Positions 23,340-34,436 of a stretch of DNA of 64,000 nucleotides are shown piece by piece. The DNA comes from Lithospermum erythrorhizon. Taxonomy: Eukaryota; Streptophyta; Magnoliopsida; Boraginales; Boraginaceae. Every line of letters begins with the position of its first letter. Within the stretch, counting starts at the first letter, position 1. The position numbers and the translations under genes are program-made. The notes beneath the pieces are model-generated. The model was not told the DNA's origin. It worked only from the letters and a program-made list of their open reading frames with translations, and made no database searches. The stretch is taken from NCBI GenBank assembly GCA_019722365.1, contig JADFUC010000846.1, forward strand, positions 434,001 to 498,000, read 5' to 3'.

Positions 23340-25584
23340 TCAAATTCTGTAGAATATAAAAATGAAGAAACATGGAGCCTTTACCACTACTTTTAGATTG
23401 TTCAAGACCATGCCATTCAGTGTGGTGACATTCACATCGATTACTTCTAGTCCAACCGCATTTGCAGCTTCCAACAACCTAGTAAAACCACATTGCATTT
23501 GCTTGCAGATGATCTTAACCAAAAACTCCCTAGGACTAATGGGAATGACATCAATTTCTTCCTGAAAAACCATGAAATAAGATCATAAAAAATGCTTAGT
23601 AAGAGATCAAATGAAGTAAATACAACTATGAAGCTATTGTACCTTAACCGGCTTCCCATAATTGCCGCAGATTTTGTTCTTTTCATTTCCTTCCTCTTTT
23701 TTGTTACAACTCTCCAATGCTAATTCAGATATTTTTTTGGTGCAGCAATCTTCCTCCTTCATTTCTGTTAACTCAGCTTCATAATTCCGAATGCTCTGGA
23801 GTAAATCTTGAATGTAAACACAAGCATCCCCCAATGTTGAAGCTTTATCCATCTGCAAAGAAGAGCCAGCTTGGTGAGACAACTTCAATCATTGACACTA
23901 TGCTGTTAAGTGTTGAGCTATCTTCTGCTCCACCTTGGTGATATTCGGAACTAATGCACGCAATGCAAGTAGGCCAGCATTGATCTTCTTCCTCCGCCTT
24001 CTCTCAGTTAAAAGGTTCTTCGATACACATGGCTCCTTCCCCTTCTTCTGCTTCACCTCATCGCGGGTGGTACCATATTCGATGCACTGCAAAGGATAAT
24101 CAACAATTTTCTCCTCAATCAAATTCCTATCCCCATTTGAACATTCAGGGGAGACAGTTTTCGACATTTCCCCAAGCTCATAGTGCAGTCCTTTGTTTCC
24201 AACAGAGTAACTTGAACTAGCTGATGATCCCTCAAAGCTTAGACATGTAATTGCTTGGGGTTGAATGGAGACAAAGGGACCAACTACATTTTCTAAACTA
24301 TTATTGTCAAAATCATCCAAGTATGTATAGCTATTCTTGTCTTTAACATATCCTTCTGGACTAAGAGTTTCCATTGGTTTAGGTATTGAAAAGTTAACAC
24401 ACAGAGTTGAGATGAAATCTATTGTATTTTGATCTCTTGGTACCTGAAAATCAAGATTTTTCATAAAACCAAGTTAGTCAAAACAAACTAAAATATATAG
24501 TAATAGTCAACTACTATAAGGCAGAAAAAGGAAAGAAAAAACTACAATCTTACTTGCTTTGTGGTGAATAACTCAATTATGTTTTCATCAAGTGGAACTA
24601 AAACATGGGTTCCTTTCCTGCAAACAAATATTTGCTTAGACTTTCAATACTACAAAGCCATACAAAAAAATAATAATAATAATTGTTTCTGAAAGTGTTA
24701 TTTTGCAAGCTTATACAGAGAGATGCTAAATAAAGCTGATAATCAAATCAAGACACTTAACAAAATCCCTTTGGTATCTCCAATGACTTGAAAGGAAATG
24801 ATATCGATATTGATGCTAGTGACGATTCCAAAAAGAAGCTATTTCAACTTACTTATTGTCTGGAGTTGATGAGTTAGCATGAATAATCCATCTTGGTTGC
24901 CTTGATATTATTGTTTCTCCATGAATACTGAGAAAAAAAATATGTGAGCATAACCATAACCTGAGAGAGAGGTGTGTGTGTGTGTGTGGGGTGTAGGTAT
25001 ACAAAATGGAGAAATACCCAGAATACAAGGCAAAGGAAGAAGGATATTGAGCAAGAGCTTTGCAAGCTGTTGTTTTTGCTGGATGTATATTGTTGATATC
25101 TTTGCATAAACCAATAGAATTTTCCTCTCTTCCACTTTCCTCTGTAACTTGAAAGGATGAGTCTATATATCCTCCACTACAGCAGCAACCATACCACTGG
25201 ATAAACCTTAAGAAAAAAATGAAACATAACGGTTCAAGAAGTTTACACATTAACGTTAACATGCCTCGATGCCTTTAAAGAGGCTCCCGCTCAAGCCAGG
25301 TCCGCAAGACCGCAACCTTACCCCTATGATAACAACGAAGTTGTTTCCGAATTGCCCCGAGAATAAAATTTAAACACTATCTACTACTACACAATAGATA
25401 AGAAGCTTAGAATAATGAGCCATTTTCTTTTGCAATCATAGTGTAACTTTTCTACATGAAGAATGAGACAATATAGTGAGTACCTTGATGGATCATCCCC
25501 AATTTGCCAAACAATGCAGTAGTCCCAAGCATTAGTTTTAACTAGTAGCCTAAGACAGTTTATTGCTTGTTCAAAAGCTGTCAT
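23340..25584 (-). CDS. bHLH transcription factor, bHLH90/AMS-like subgroup
   Basis: Seven exons: 25584-25484, 25206-25018, 24927-24853, 24617-24554, 24443-23934, 23852-23643 and 23561 to about 23385 or 23340, giving about 442 residues plus a short tail. The N-terminal bHLH-MYC domain reads WDYCIVWQIGDDPSR then QWYGCCCSGGYID. The DNA-binding region spans the exon 5/6 join, SKNLLTERRRRKKIN followed by LRALVPNITKMDKASTLGDA; the E-box-contacting Glu and the Arg cluster are present. A C-terminal ACT-like part reads GFTRLLEAANAVGLEVIDVNVT. The closest family I recognise is Arabidopsis bHLH90, a nuclear regulator of unclear target set, related to the tapetum regulator AMS. The last exon is uncertain: either a donor GTAAAG at 23384 leads to an unseen exon, or translation reads on to a stop at 23340. 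Confidence 0.8.
24971..24990. repeat. (GT)n microsatellite in intron 2 of the bHLH gene
   Basis: A short alternating GT run of about nine repeats inside the intron. Confidence 0.85.
25264..25372 (-). mobile_element. SINE-like fragment in intron 1 of the bHLH gene
   Basis: On the minus strand it reads GGAAACAAC, then AGGGGTAAGGTTGCGG, then GCGGGAGCCTCTTTAAAGGC. The GGTAAGG-TGCG block followed by CGGGAGCC is characteristic of the 3' part of Au-type plant SINEs. The pol III promoter part is not evident, so this is a 5'-truncated or decayed copy. Confidence 0.4.
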
Positions 25585-28500
25585 GTTTCACCTTCTTTTT
25601 GAATACTTCTTGGATGACTTATGTCTTTTTTGTTTTTCTTGTGGGGCAGCTCTCTGAGAACTTCAGCTGCTATTTTATAGTACCAGAAGGACTTCTAGAC
25701 AAGCCTAACTGAAAGTTAACAGAGGATCAAATAGCTTTCCACTTTTAATCAGCACAGAATCTCTTAAACTAGCATGCTTCTTTAGACTCATGTGATTAAT
25801 TGAAGAACAAGAAATAGGATAAGTTGTAAAACTTTTAATGAAATATTAAGTAAAAAATGTTCTAGGATTATAAAATCATAAGAAAAAGAAAAAGTTGTCC
25901 TTGTGGAAAAGTTGTTCTTGTGAAAGAAAAAAAAAAGATTGTCCTTGTGGAAAAATTGAGTTTTGGCTAGTACTACATGATAGTATGATTTAGCCTTATT
26001 GCTACATTTAGTTTATTTAATTTAGTGGGAAGTTATATTAAATGTGCAAAAAAAAAAAGATCGATATGAAGCAAGAAGGTATAATTGCATGGTAAAATTA
26101 TGGCATGTGCCTTGATATTCTATTTTAGGATGTGGAGAATGTACATTGTACTGTTTGCCTACAGCCGACTGCTACTTCTTGGCCAACAAATACAGTTGTA
26201 GCACTTGTAGGTCCTCTTTTTCGGTTATGCTTTGTACCAAAATACCTGCTGCTTCCCTTCGAACAACAATAATGATATTATACTCACTCCGTTTCAGAAT
26301 ATATGATTGTCTAAATAAATTTTATTTTTTTATAATACTGACATTTCACTTATCAGATCTTTTTACAATTTCAATATATATTTTTATATTTACATGTAAC
26401 TTTTTATAATCTCAATATAAATTTTCACAATCACTTAATAAAATACTTTCACAAAAATCATCTATTGGCGAAATTGGCGAGTGTCAAACCTTAATTTTGA
26501 TAGAACTGCACGTTCATTAATAATAACCTTCATTAATCTTCATTTGTACTCAGTTTCAATATAAAAATATACACATTACCAAAATATATCATTCTAAAAT
26601 TGTACAATTTTAAAAAAAATAAAAAAAGTGTACCAAAATAATATTATGCACCTAATTAGTATGTGTACCAATTATGGAATATGGAATATTATGTATTTAG
26701 AATGTTGTTGTTGCTTAAAAATATCGTTGTCGATTATTATGTATTTCTAATCGTTGCTTAAACTATGACGCTTGGATTATTATATTTTTGAAATATCATG
26801 GCTGTTTTCAATTATTGTCTTCAGAATATTACGTCAGAAGTTTTGTTAGAAATAGGATACAATCACATGTAAGAGGCGAGATTCCAACATAGATCAAGAT
26901 ATACTAAATGAAACTAATGGTGAGATTTCAGTTTGTTATGTCAGCATGTCCATATATATTACTTATTAGATTCCATAATACACATTCATTTTTTTCAGTC
27001 AAACAATTGAAGTAGAGCATGCGCTGCCAATGTGTGTGAAACCAGCAGACGTTAACTATTGTGATGGTACCAAAGAGTCAAATTGATTTTCATTTGAAAG
27101 AACTAAGCGCGTATTTCATGTGGCTGCTCGCGATCCCACATGGTGTTGAAGTGATTGATTTCTCAGCTTAATATACTAACATTTTTGTACATGTTCGATG
27201 AAAGACGAAGTTCACAACGGATGTATTTATTATCCCCGGACCATCGTTAGTCTGTGATCATACAAAGAGGAGAGTGAGGAAGACAAGCAGTCACAATACC
27301 AAAATATGAGTGAGGCGACAGATCTACATCTTCGACCATCGCTTAGCTTAGGATCGCTATACTTGATTCTCAGAATACACATGTTATTAATTGAGTGGTA
27401 TCCATTATGTTATATGAAATACCGCATATTAGTATTTGCTGGTATATATATGTTTCTGTTAGTTATGTACTTCTAGCTTGTGATTTTTTTTTTACACATA
27501 TCTTAGCCTGCTATCTTCTTCTTATAACATCTTGTTTCATATTTGTTCATGTTATTAATAAAGAATATCACTAAATTGAATTATATATATTGGTTTTAGT
27601 ATTTTCATTTAAAGTAACTCTTCGTATTTGTTATGTTGCATGCCATATATTACTTATTAGATTTCATAATACACATGTTCTTCATATCGTGGTTTCCATT
27701 ATGTCAACTGAAATACCCCAAATTAGTATGCACTAGAATTTCATTTCCATGTATATAAACAATAGAACCATTAATATATTTTTTAGAATTTGAAGAAGAA
27801 GTTTCTCCATATATATTTAAATTCGAGCTTTCGGGATCCATGATGATGAATAATTATAAATTATATTAAATATTTTAAAATTGAATTATGAATTATCTAA
27901 ACATAAAAACTATAATCTAAAGGAAGGAAAAGAAAATCATAAAAAAAGGTGAAAACCTAAATTGAGAAAAAAATGCAAGAAATTCGAAATATCACATGAG
28001 CGAGCCAAAAAATTTCCTAAAATTTGAAAATCAACAATTCTACAAAATATTCTTACTCAATTTTGACCATTGATCAAAATATGGTGATTTAATAACCAAG
28101 ATTTGAGTAAGTACATCATAAGCACCAAACTCTAACCATGTAAGAAAAAACTAGTGATTATGTAACCTCCTGATAGGCAAGTTGATGGATTTGTGTTAGT
28201 ATGATGAATCAAAGAAAAATATGTGCAAGCTTGTGTATGCTATCGGTTAAAGCTTTAAACCATGACCAATAAACGGATTTCATCGGCACCTCGACTTGGT
28301 ATAATATCCAAATAAAAATAAAAATTATGCAATACAATTTACATATATAGATCAAGAAAAGGTACGTAGTTTATTACTCCGTCTTATCTTTAACCGCTGC
28401 TTATATATTACAGTAGAATTTTATATTTTAGACAATTCGTTATTCATATTGTGAACTTCAAACGAATCTTGATCTTTCCTATGATTTTTTACAAGCCAAA

Positions 28501-28879
28501 TGTGGAAGAGATTATTTTCATTCATCCTTGAAACCAAGTCAAATTTAGCTGGAAAATGATAGAAGAAAACTTCCAAGTCAAACACCGCCAATTAGCACAA
28601 TGTCACACGTCTATAAACTAACTACAAAGATGACCTTTTGCTCAAAGCCCTTGGAAGAAGTTTTCAAAATCCACTCTTGATAAAGTTTTATACTTACAAT
28701 TCGTGACTCCAACAATGTGTCAATGTGGCTGGCCTCATAACAATTTTCCAATATATACCACTCAATTATTGTTTGTCCAACAAATTTAGTAGACACCCTT
28801 TTCCCTCATTTCTCTTGCAACCTCCCTAGGATGGTATATTGATCTCCTCAATTTTCTTTCAAGAGTTCGTAATTACAAA
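25585..28879. other. Intergenic with one MITE copy and short repeats
   Basis: Contains the bHLH promoter side, three copies of a TTGTCCTTGTGGAAAA-like word at 25893-25956, a Stowaway-type element (26283-26463) and a diverged direct repeat (near 27376 and 27666, sharing AATACACATGTT and CCATTATGT blocks). No gene recognised. Confidence 0.55.
26283..26463 (-). mobile_element. Stowaway-type MITE, family 2, minus-orientation copy
   Basis: Begins with TA then CTCACTCCGTTTCA, the typical Stowaway terminus. Its reverse complement is collinear with 43732-43908, including internal ATTGTGAAAA/ATTATAAAAA-TATATT units of about 21 bp. The far end lacks a clear inverted terminus. Confidence 0.6.
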
Positions 28880-29338
28880 ATGGGACCGGGGGAGCTACGT
28901 GGCGTTTTTGAAATGTTTGATCAAAATGGAGATGAAAAGATTACAAGAAAGGAGCTAAGCGACTCGCTAGCCAACTTGGGCATACACATTCAAGAAAAGG
29001 AGCTTATTCAAATGATAGAAAAGATTGACATAAATGGTGACGGTTTGGTAGATATTGATGAATTCGGGGCATTGTATGAGATGATAATGGAAGAGACTAA
29101 TGAGGAGGAAGATATGAGGGAAGCATTTAATGTCTTTGATCAAAATGGAGATGGTTACATCTCTGTGGATGAGTTGAAATCAGTATTGAGCTCACTAGGT
29201 TTAACACAAGGAAAAAATCAAGAGGAATGCAAAATGATGATTAAAAGGGTTGACATTAATGGTGATGGAATGGTGGACTATAAAGAGTTTAGGCAAATGA
29301 TGAAGGGTGGGGGATTTGATTCATTCAATAATACATAG
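28880..29338 (+). CDS. Calmodulin-like protein with four EF-hands (CML7/CML3-type)
   Basis: A single exon encodes 152 residues. Four EF-hand loops are visible: 14-25 ([12 protein letters not shown]), 50-61 ([12 protein letters not shown]), 87-98 ([12 protein letters not shown]) and 125-136 ([12 protein letters not shown]). All have Asp at position 1 and Glu at position 12, so all four should bind calcium. In loop 1 the usual Gly at position 6 is Glu, which may weaken that site. The C-terminus [12 protein letters not shown] is typical of the CML3/CML7 branch. No transmembrane or lipidation signal is seen at the N-terminus (MGPGEL: a Gly follows Met but the context is poor for myristoylation). 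It acts as a calcium sensor; targets are unknown. Confidence 0.9.
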   Translation: MGPGELRGVFEMFDQNGDEKITRKELSDSLANLGIHIQEKELIQMIEKIDINGDGLVDIDEFGALYEMIMEETNEEEDMREAFNVFDQNGDGYISVDELKSVLSSLGLTQGKNQEECKMMIKRVDINGDGMVDYKEFRQMMKGGGFDSFNNT

Positions 29339-30158
29339 TCATATTTCAAGTTTTAGTGGGAATTTTTTTAAATTCCGATGCAATATTTAATTTATTTGTT
29401 ATGTGATGCTTCAAGAGAAATGAACATGTTTTCCAAGTTTGGTGGTGAGTGCAATTTAGATTTTATATGGAATATGTAAATTACTTTGACGAATTAACGG
29501 GCCAATTTTTATTTTCTATTCCATAAATTTTTCAATTACAATTACTAGTTTTATCATGTTATATTTAGTTATATCCATCTTGGTAACTTAAGCTGATGTT
29601 CCATATTTGCAATATAGTTTTCTATTTTACTTTTTCACCTTCCTTTATTTAAAGAGTTTCCTCTGTATTTTACACAATCAATATAAACTAATTAATGATG
29701 TCTTACTTTGTTCATTTTGATAATCTTTTAATCACCGGTATTCTGTACTGATAATCTCTAATCTCGAGCCTCTCTATCCAAAAAGCCTCAGTACCGATTC
29801 ACATGGAAAGTATATCATTGCTCAACAAATTTTCCAAAGACCTATTTCATGAATTCCAACACCCATTTATTATCGGATTGATTAAGGAACTATTGTAATT
29901 ATCCGAGAAATTAAGCACCAAAGACACTTTTTAAAGCTGCTTTTAATTTCTACCCCTTTTTTTCTTTATTTTTTAGTACACTTTTTCCATAGAAATTAGA
30001 AAGACTAAACTAGTGCTTAAAATACTATCACCTTCCTTCATCTTCTCCTTCAATTCAAATCCTAACCACAACCACCATTACCGCCACCGCAACCGCCACC
30101 CCCACCCCCTTAGATATACAGTATCATTTTCACTTCAAACGTACTCAAGTACACATAA
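29339..30158. other. Convergent intergenic spacer
   Basis: 3' flanks of the calmodulin-like gene and of the P450. A short CCACC/CCGCC-rich run lies at about 30065-30110. No gene recognised. Confidence 0.6.
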
Positions 30159-32264
30159 TTAAAGAGGAATTGGTATAGCTTGTAGAGGTTTCTCCATCTG
30201 AAGAACAACACCATCTTTCTCCACCATATCCAATTGTTCTTGAGTTATACCACTTTGAAGTTTCCATTCAAACGAATTTAACAATGATCCAAGCATAACG
30301 GGTACCATTCTATAAGCCAAAGGCAAACCAGGGCAACTTCTTCTACCAGAGCCAAAAGGTATCAATTCGAAATCATGGCCTCGGACATCTATATTTGATT
30401 TCAAAAATCTGTCGGGCCAAAATATTTCTGAATCTTCAAAAAAACTGGAATCTCTTCCAATCGCCCATGCATTGATAAGTAGTCTGGACCCCTTTGGTAC
30501 ACGAAAACCAGATATGTCCACATTTTGCTCTGCTTTTCTCGGAATCAATGTTGGTCCTGCCGGATGTAGCCTGAATGTTTCTTTTACCACACAACTCAAA
30601 TATGGCAACCGTTCAATATCAGCTTCTTCTACTACTTTTCCTCTACCAATAACTTGTGCAAGCTCATCTTCAATCTTTTTCTTTATTCTACTACTTCTTA
30701 GCACTTCTGCCATTGCCCATTCTACAGTAACTGTTGTGGTATCTGTAGCTGCGGCAAATAAGTCCTATAATAACATACTCACATTAAATAGTTAGGTCAA
30801 TTAACTATAATCATAGTAATTAGTTTTTTTTTTCCTTAACTCTTCTAATTTATCTAAAAAAATTACTTGTCTTTGTATGAGCTATTAATATCCAACATTT
30901 TGGGAGTCATTAGCAACATGCCAACATTATCCATTATAATATTTCATAATGATGCGGCATATATATACTTTGTATATATACTAGTTATATACTCCTTCCG
31001 TCTCTATTTATTTTATCATATAACTTAAAAATAATTTATTAAGAGTATAATTCACTTATTATTGACTCAAAGCATATGTTAACAAAAGTCACGACTAATA
31101 CAACATAAGTGAATTATTGTGAAATGTGAGCACATGAATCTAAGAGTAAATATGATTCGTAGCTTCCATGATTATTGTCTAATCGTATCACTACAAAGAA
31201 CTATAATTAAATGTCAATAATTTAATTATGTCAGTTGGTATAGACCAAAATGATTCATTCATTTGTGTTACTTATCTCACATGTTGCACTATTAAGTACA
31301 GTAAAAGTATGTTATTAAAGTTTGGGTTAATTAAGTAAATAAGGGGTAACAAGAAGATAAGAGTATTCACCAAGCAGAGGTGCTCAATATGTTTCCTGTC
31401 AATATCTTCTGGATTTTCTTCACTCAAAGTAAGAAGAATTTTCAGCATATCATGATACTCTGTAGAATCCATAGACAACTTCTGAACCACACGTTCATCA
31501 ATCAATCCACCAAAAATCTTAAGCATTTTCTCAAAATAAACAATCATTCTACCCCTAATCCCTTGAAGATCAAATTTTTCAAGAAAAGGGAAAAAGTCCA
31601 CCATGTTAGCCTTACCAAGCTCATCAAAAATATTTGTAACCAAGTCATGAAATTCTTCATCTTTCTCAGAATCTGCAAAAGGGTCAGTCAAATCCTTGGA
31701 AAATATAGTATTGGAAATCAGATTCAATGTTGTCTTGAATATGGCACGTCTTATATGCAAAGGCTCACCACTTTGACTATATTTGGTGCAATATGCAATA
31801 AGTTGTTGAATTTTGGACAACCTTAGATGTTGGTTTGAATCAAGACTGGTGCTAGAAAACATGTGAGTGTTCATAATCTTTCTCAGGCTTCGAAACCTCG
31901 GACCGATAGGGATCCATGCAGCAGAGTATTTGCAGTGATCAAGAGCATGGACTGCGTCTGGAGTATATCTACTAGAGAAGGCTAAATCTTGTTTTTTAAG
32001 AACTTCTTTAGCTAAGGCTGGTGATGTTATTACAACTGTGTGTACTTGTCCTAATTGTATGGACATAATGGGACCATAAGTTTTTGAGAGATTGGCTAAG
32101 GATTTATGGGGCTTTTTGCCAATCAAATGGAGATTGCCTATCAAGGGTAAGGGGAAAGGACCTGGTGGGAGCCTTTTTCTTCTTCTGGAGAGAGCTCCAA
32201 GGCATTGGAACAAAGAAAATGAGAGAATTGTTGCAACAACAATTTGTAGAGGATTGATATCCAT
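30159..32264 (-). CDS. Cytochrome P450, CYP76-type
   Basis: Two exons (32264-31371 and 30764-30159) give 499 residues, full length for a plant microsomal P450. It has an N-terminal membrane anchor, the hinge PPGPFPLPLIGN, the I-helix AATDTT (about 302-307; usual form AGTDTT), the ExxR motif KETFR (E360-R363), a PERF-like WPDRF, and the heme loop FGSGRRSCPG with ligand Cys442. The single intron position and the KxxPxxSxANLSKxYGPIMSIQLG pattern fit the CYP76 family. These ER-bound monooxygenases act on terpenoids, alkaloid precursors or tyrosine-derived compounds. The substrate cannot be told from sequence. The 606-bp intron holds a Stowaway-like terminus. Confidence 0.88.
30992..31150. mobile_element. 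Stowaway-like terminus inside the P450 intron
   Basis: TA followed by CTCCTTCCGTCTC then AT-rich sequence. The opposite end could not be found, so the right boundary is approximate. Confidence 0.35.
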
Positions 32265-34436
32265 GCTGAACCCCTAGATTTAATGTGATGGATTGGTTTG
32301 GTAGATAGTTGAAAGATATATATAGGGCTAACAAGGAAACCAATACTTTTGGTCATGGATCATATGTGTACCATTTTCTAAAGTATAGAAAATAAGGTTT
32401 TGTCTCTTTAGTGAGTGGGATTCATTTTTCCCCTTTTTAGCAATATGGAAAATGATTTTTATAGTTTGTTTTTTTTATTATGGTACTCAAATAATTTATT
32501 CCGTACATGAAATGTAATTATCATTTATTGAAGTATAAACATTATTATGTAAAACATTTATACTAAATAAGAAGTTGAGGCTAAATAGTACTTATTTCAA
32601 TTTATTTTAATAGATATTTTTTAATTGTTAGGGTCAATTTTTTTACAGTCAATTAATTAAACAAATTAAACATGGTGAACTCTAGCTTGTTCTCTGAGTG
32701 TTTTTGTTACTAGTTATAGTCTTATATCTCCTTCAATTAAAAAATATCACATTCGAATTTTTCAAATTAAACTGACAATCAATTAATAATTATTTATTAT
32801 TCTAAAAATATAAAATTCTAGATTATTTGATTCGTTTAAAATACTTTATAATATTAATTTTTAAATTTTTAATAATATAATTAAAAAATAATTAAAGATC
32901 AAATAATTTATATAAAAAATCAGTTAAATGGATATAAGAAAGTAAATAGGAAAGGAGTAGGGCAATTAATTGACGTCGACTATTGACCAGGTCGAGTGTT
33001 AATTTTTTCCACAAACTATATGAAGATTATTTAATTAATCACCTCCACTTGCTAGTCACAACCATGATGACCGGCATTCATGTTTGAACTTACATAAAAA
33101 AATGCAACATCTAGAAGGGTGGTTTGAAACGTCTTCTTGCAATTTATTCTCAAATCATATCAATTTTTATACTACCTTCGCCCCATAAAAGATTATCCAC
33201 TTTTTTATAATTTTAATTTTCAAACTTCGACCTTTAAATATATTTATTCGTATTATATACATAAAAATATATCAAATTTAAAAAATTAAATGAATTTTCA
33301 TTAATATAGCTTTTTATCAAGATTCTACAATATAAACAAAACATCACACAAAGCTTCAAGAGATATAATAAAAAATCAAAACACCTTTTGCGATTGAGGG
33401 AATATTTAGTAAAAAATAAATAAACTAATTCATGGTTAAAGGTTGGGTGAAAATTCCTGTGTTAATTCCAAATACAAAGACAGGTGGTATAGTATTTTAT
33501 AGAAGTTGAGCATTTCTACCCAAAAAAAAATGTTATAGAAGTTGAGTAGTAAACTGTTTCTATTTTAAAAAAATAACGTTTGAAATTATATAATTAATAT
33601 GTCACAACTCATGAATTAAAATCATATTTTGAAATATAGGATGGCCTTTTAAATAAAAGTTTTGGTTTATAAAAAATCATATTGAACAGATGACCTTTGG
33701 GTAAAATCATATTTGGAATAAATGTTATAGAAGTTTTGCTTATATTTTGGAAATATAGATGACGCTTGAAAGTAATTATCCAAATTTGTTTTAAGTACGA
33801 ACAATATATTTTACTTCGAAATTCATCTCGAGCAATCACCAAATGAGTTTATCGTGATCCTGCTTTCTCATGTTGAGTACCCAAACGAATATTGGATTAT
33901 TTAGTCCAGTGACAACTTTAAAGTTATACTACTCCGTGTCACATTGTTGAACGATTTAACTTCAATTTTTTTTTATCGCATAAAAAATCTAGCCGGATCT
34001 CTTCTGCTTTCACTGATGCCTAATGCAAGGACGATCAATAAAAAATATAACATATACACAGCTTTTTAAAATAAACTAACTTCTAATTACAAACCAATTA
34101 AATACTAACACATGCTAGTAGTTTGCCATGCTGACAAGAATTGTGTCACGCATCAGGTCGGACGCATCCCATGCGAAAAAATCAAAGAACACATACACTC
34201 TCGCTTATCACATATTTCAAATAAAAATAATAATTTAATTAATTTTCTCATGTAACTAATCTAATTAACAACTTTAAACATCACTCTCGTTTATCAAATA
34301 TCGATCACTCTCTTATTCAATATCATACTATTTCGATCATATTCAAAACACTACTTCCATCAATTTTTCGGTGGAAGTCTTTACCAACCCTAAACAAATT
34401 GGTGCAACACTCCGAGCTTAACTTTTAGCTACTTCC
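32265..34436. other. Intergenic between divergent P450 and CRM genes
   Basis: Very AT-rich. Contains a candidate MITE (33173-33402), short repeats of TATAGAAGTTGAG near 33500 and 33532, and both promoters. No gene recognised. Confidence 0.55.
33173..33402. mobile_element. Candidate Stowaway-like MITE
   Basis: Starts after TA with CTACCTTCGCCCCATAAAAG and ends CGATTGAGGGAATA. The ends are roughly inverted and the interior is AT-rich and non-coding, about 230 bp. Confidence 0.4.
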
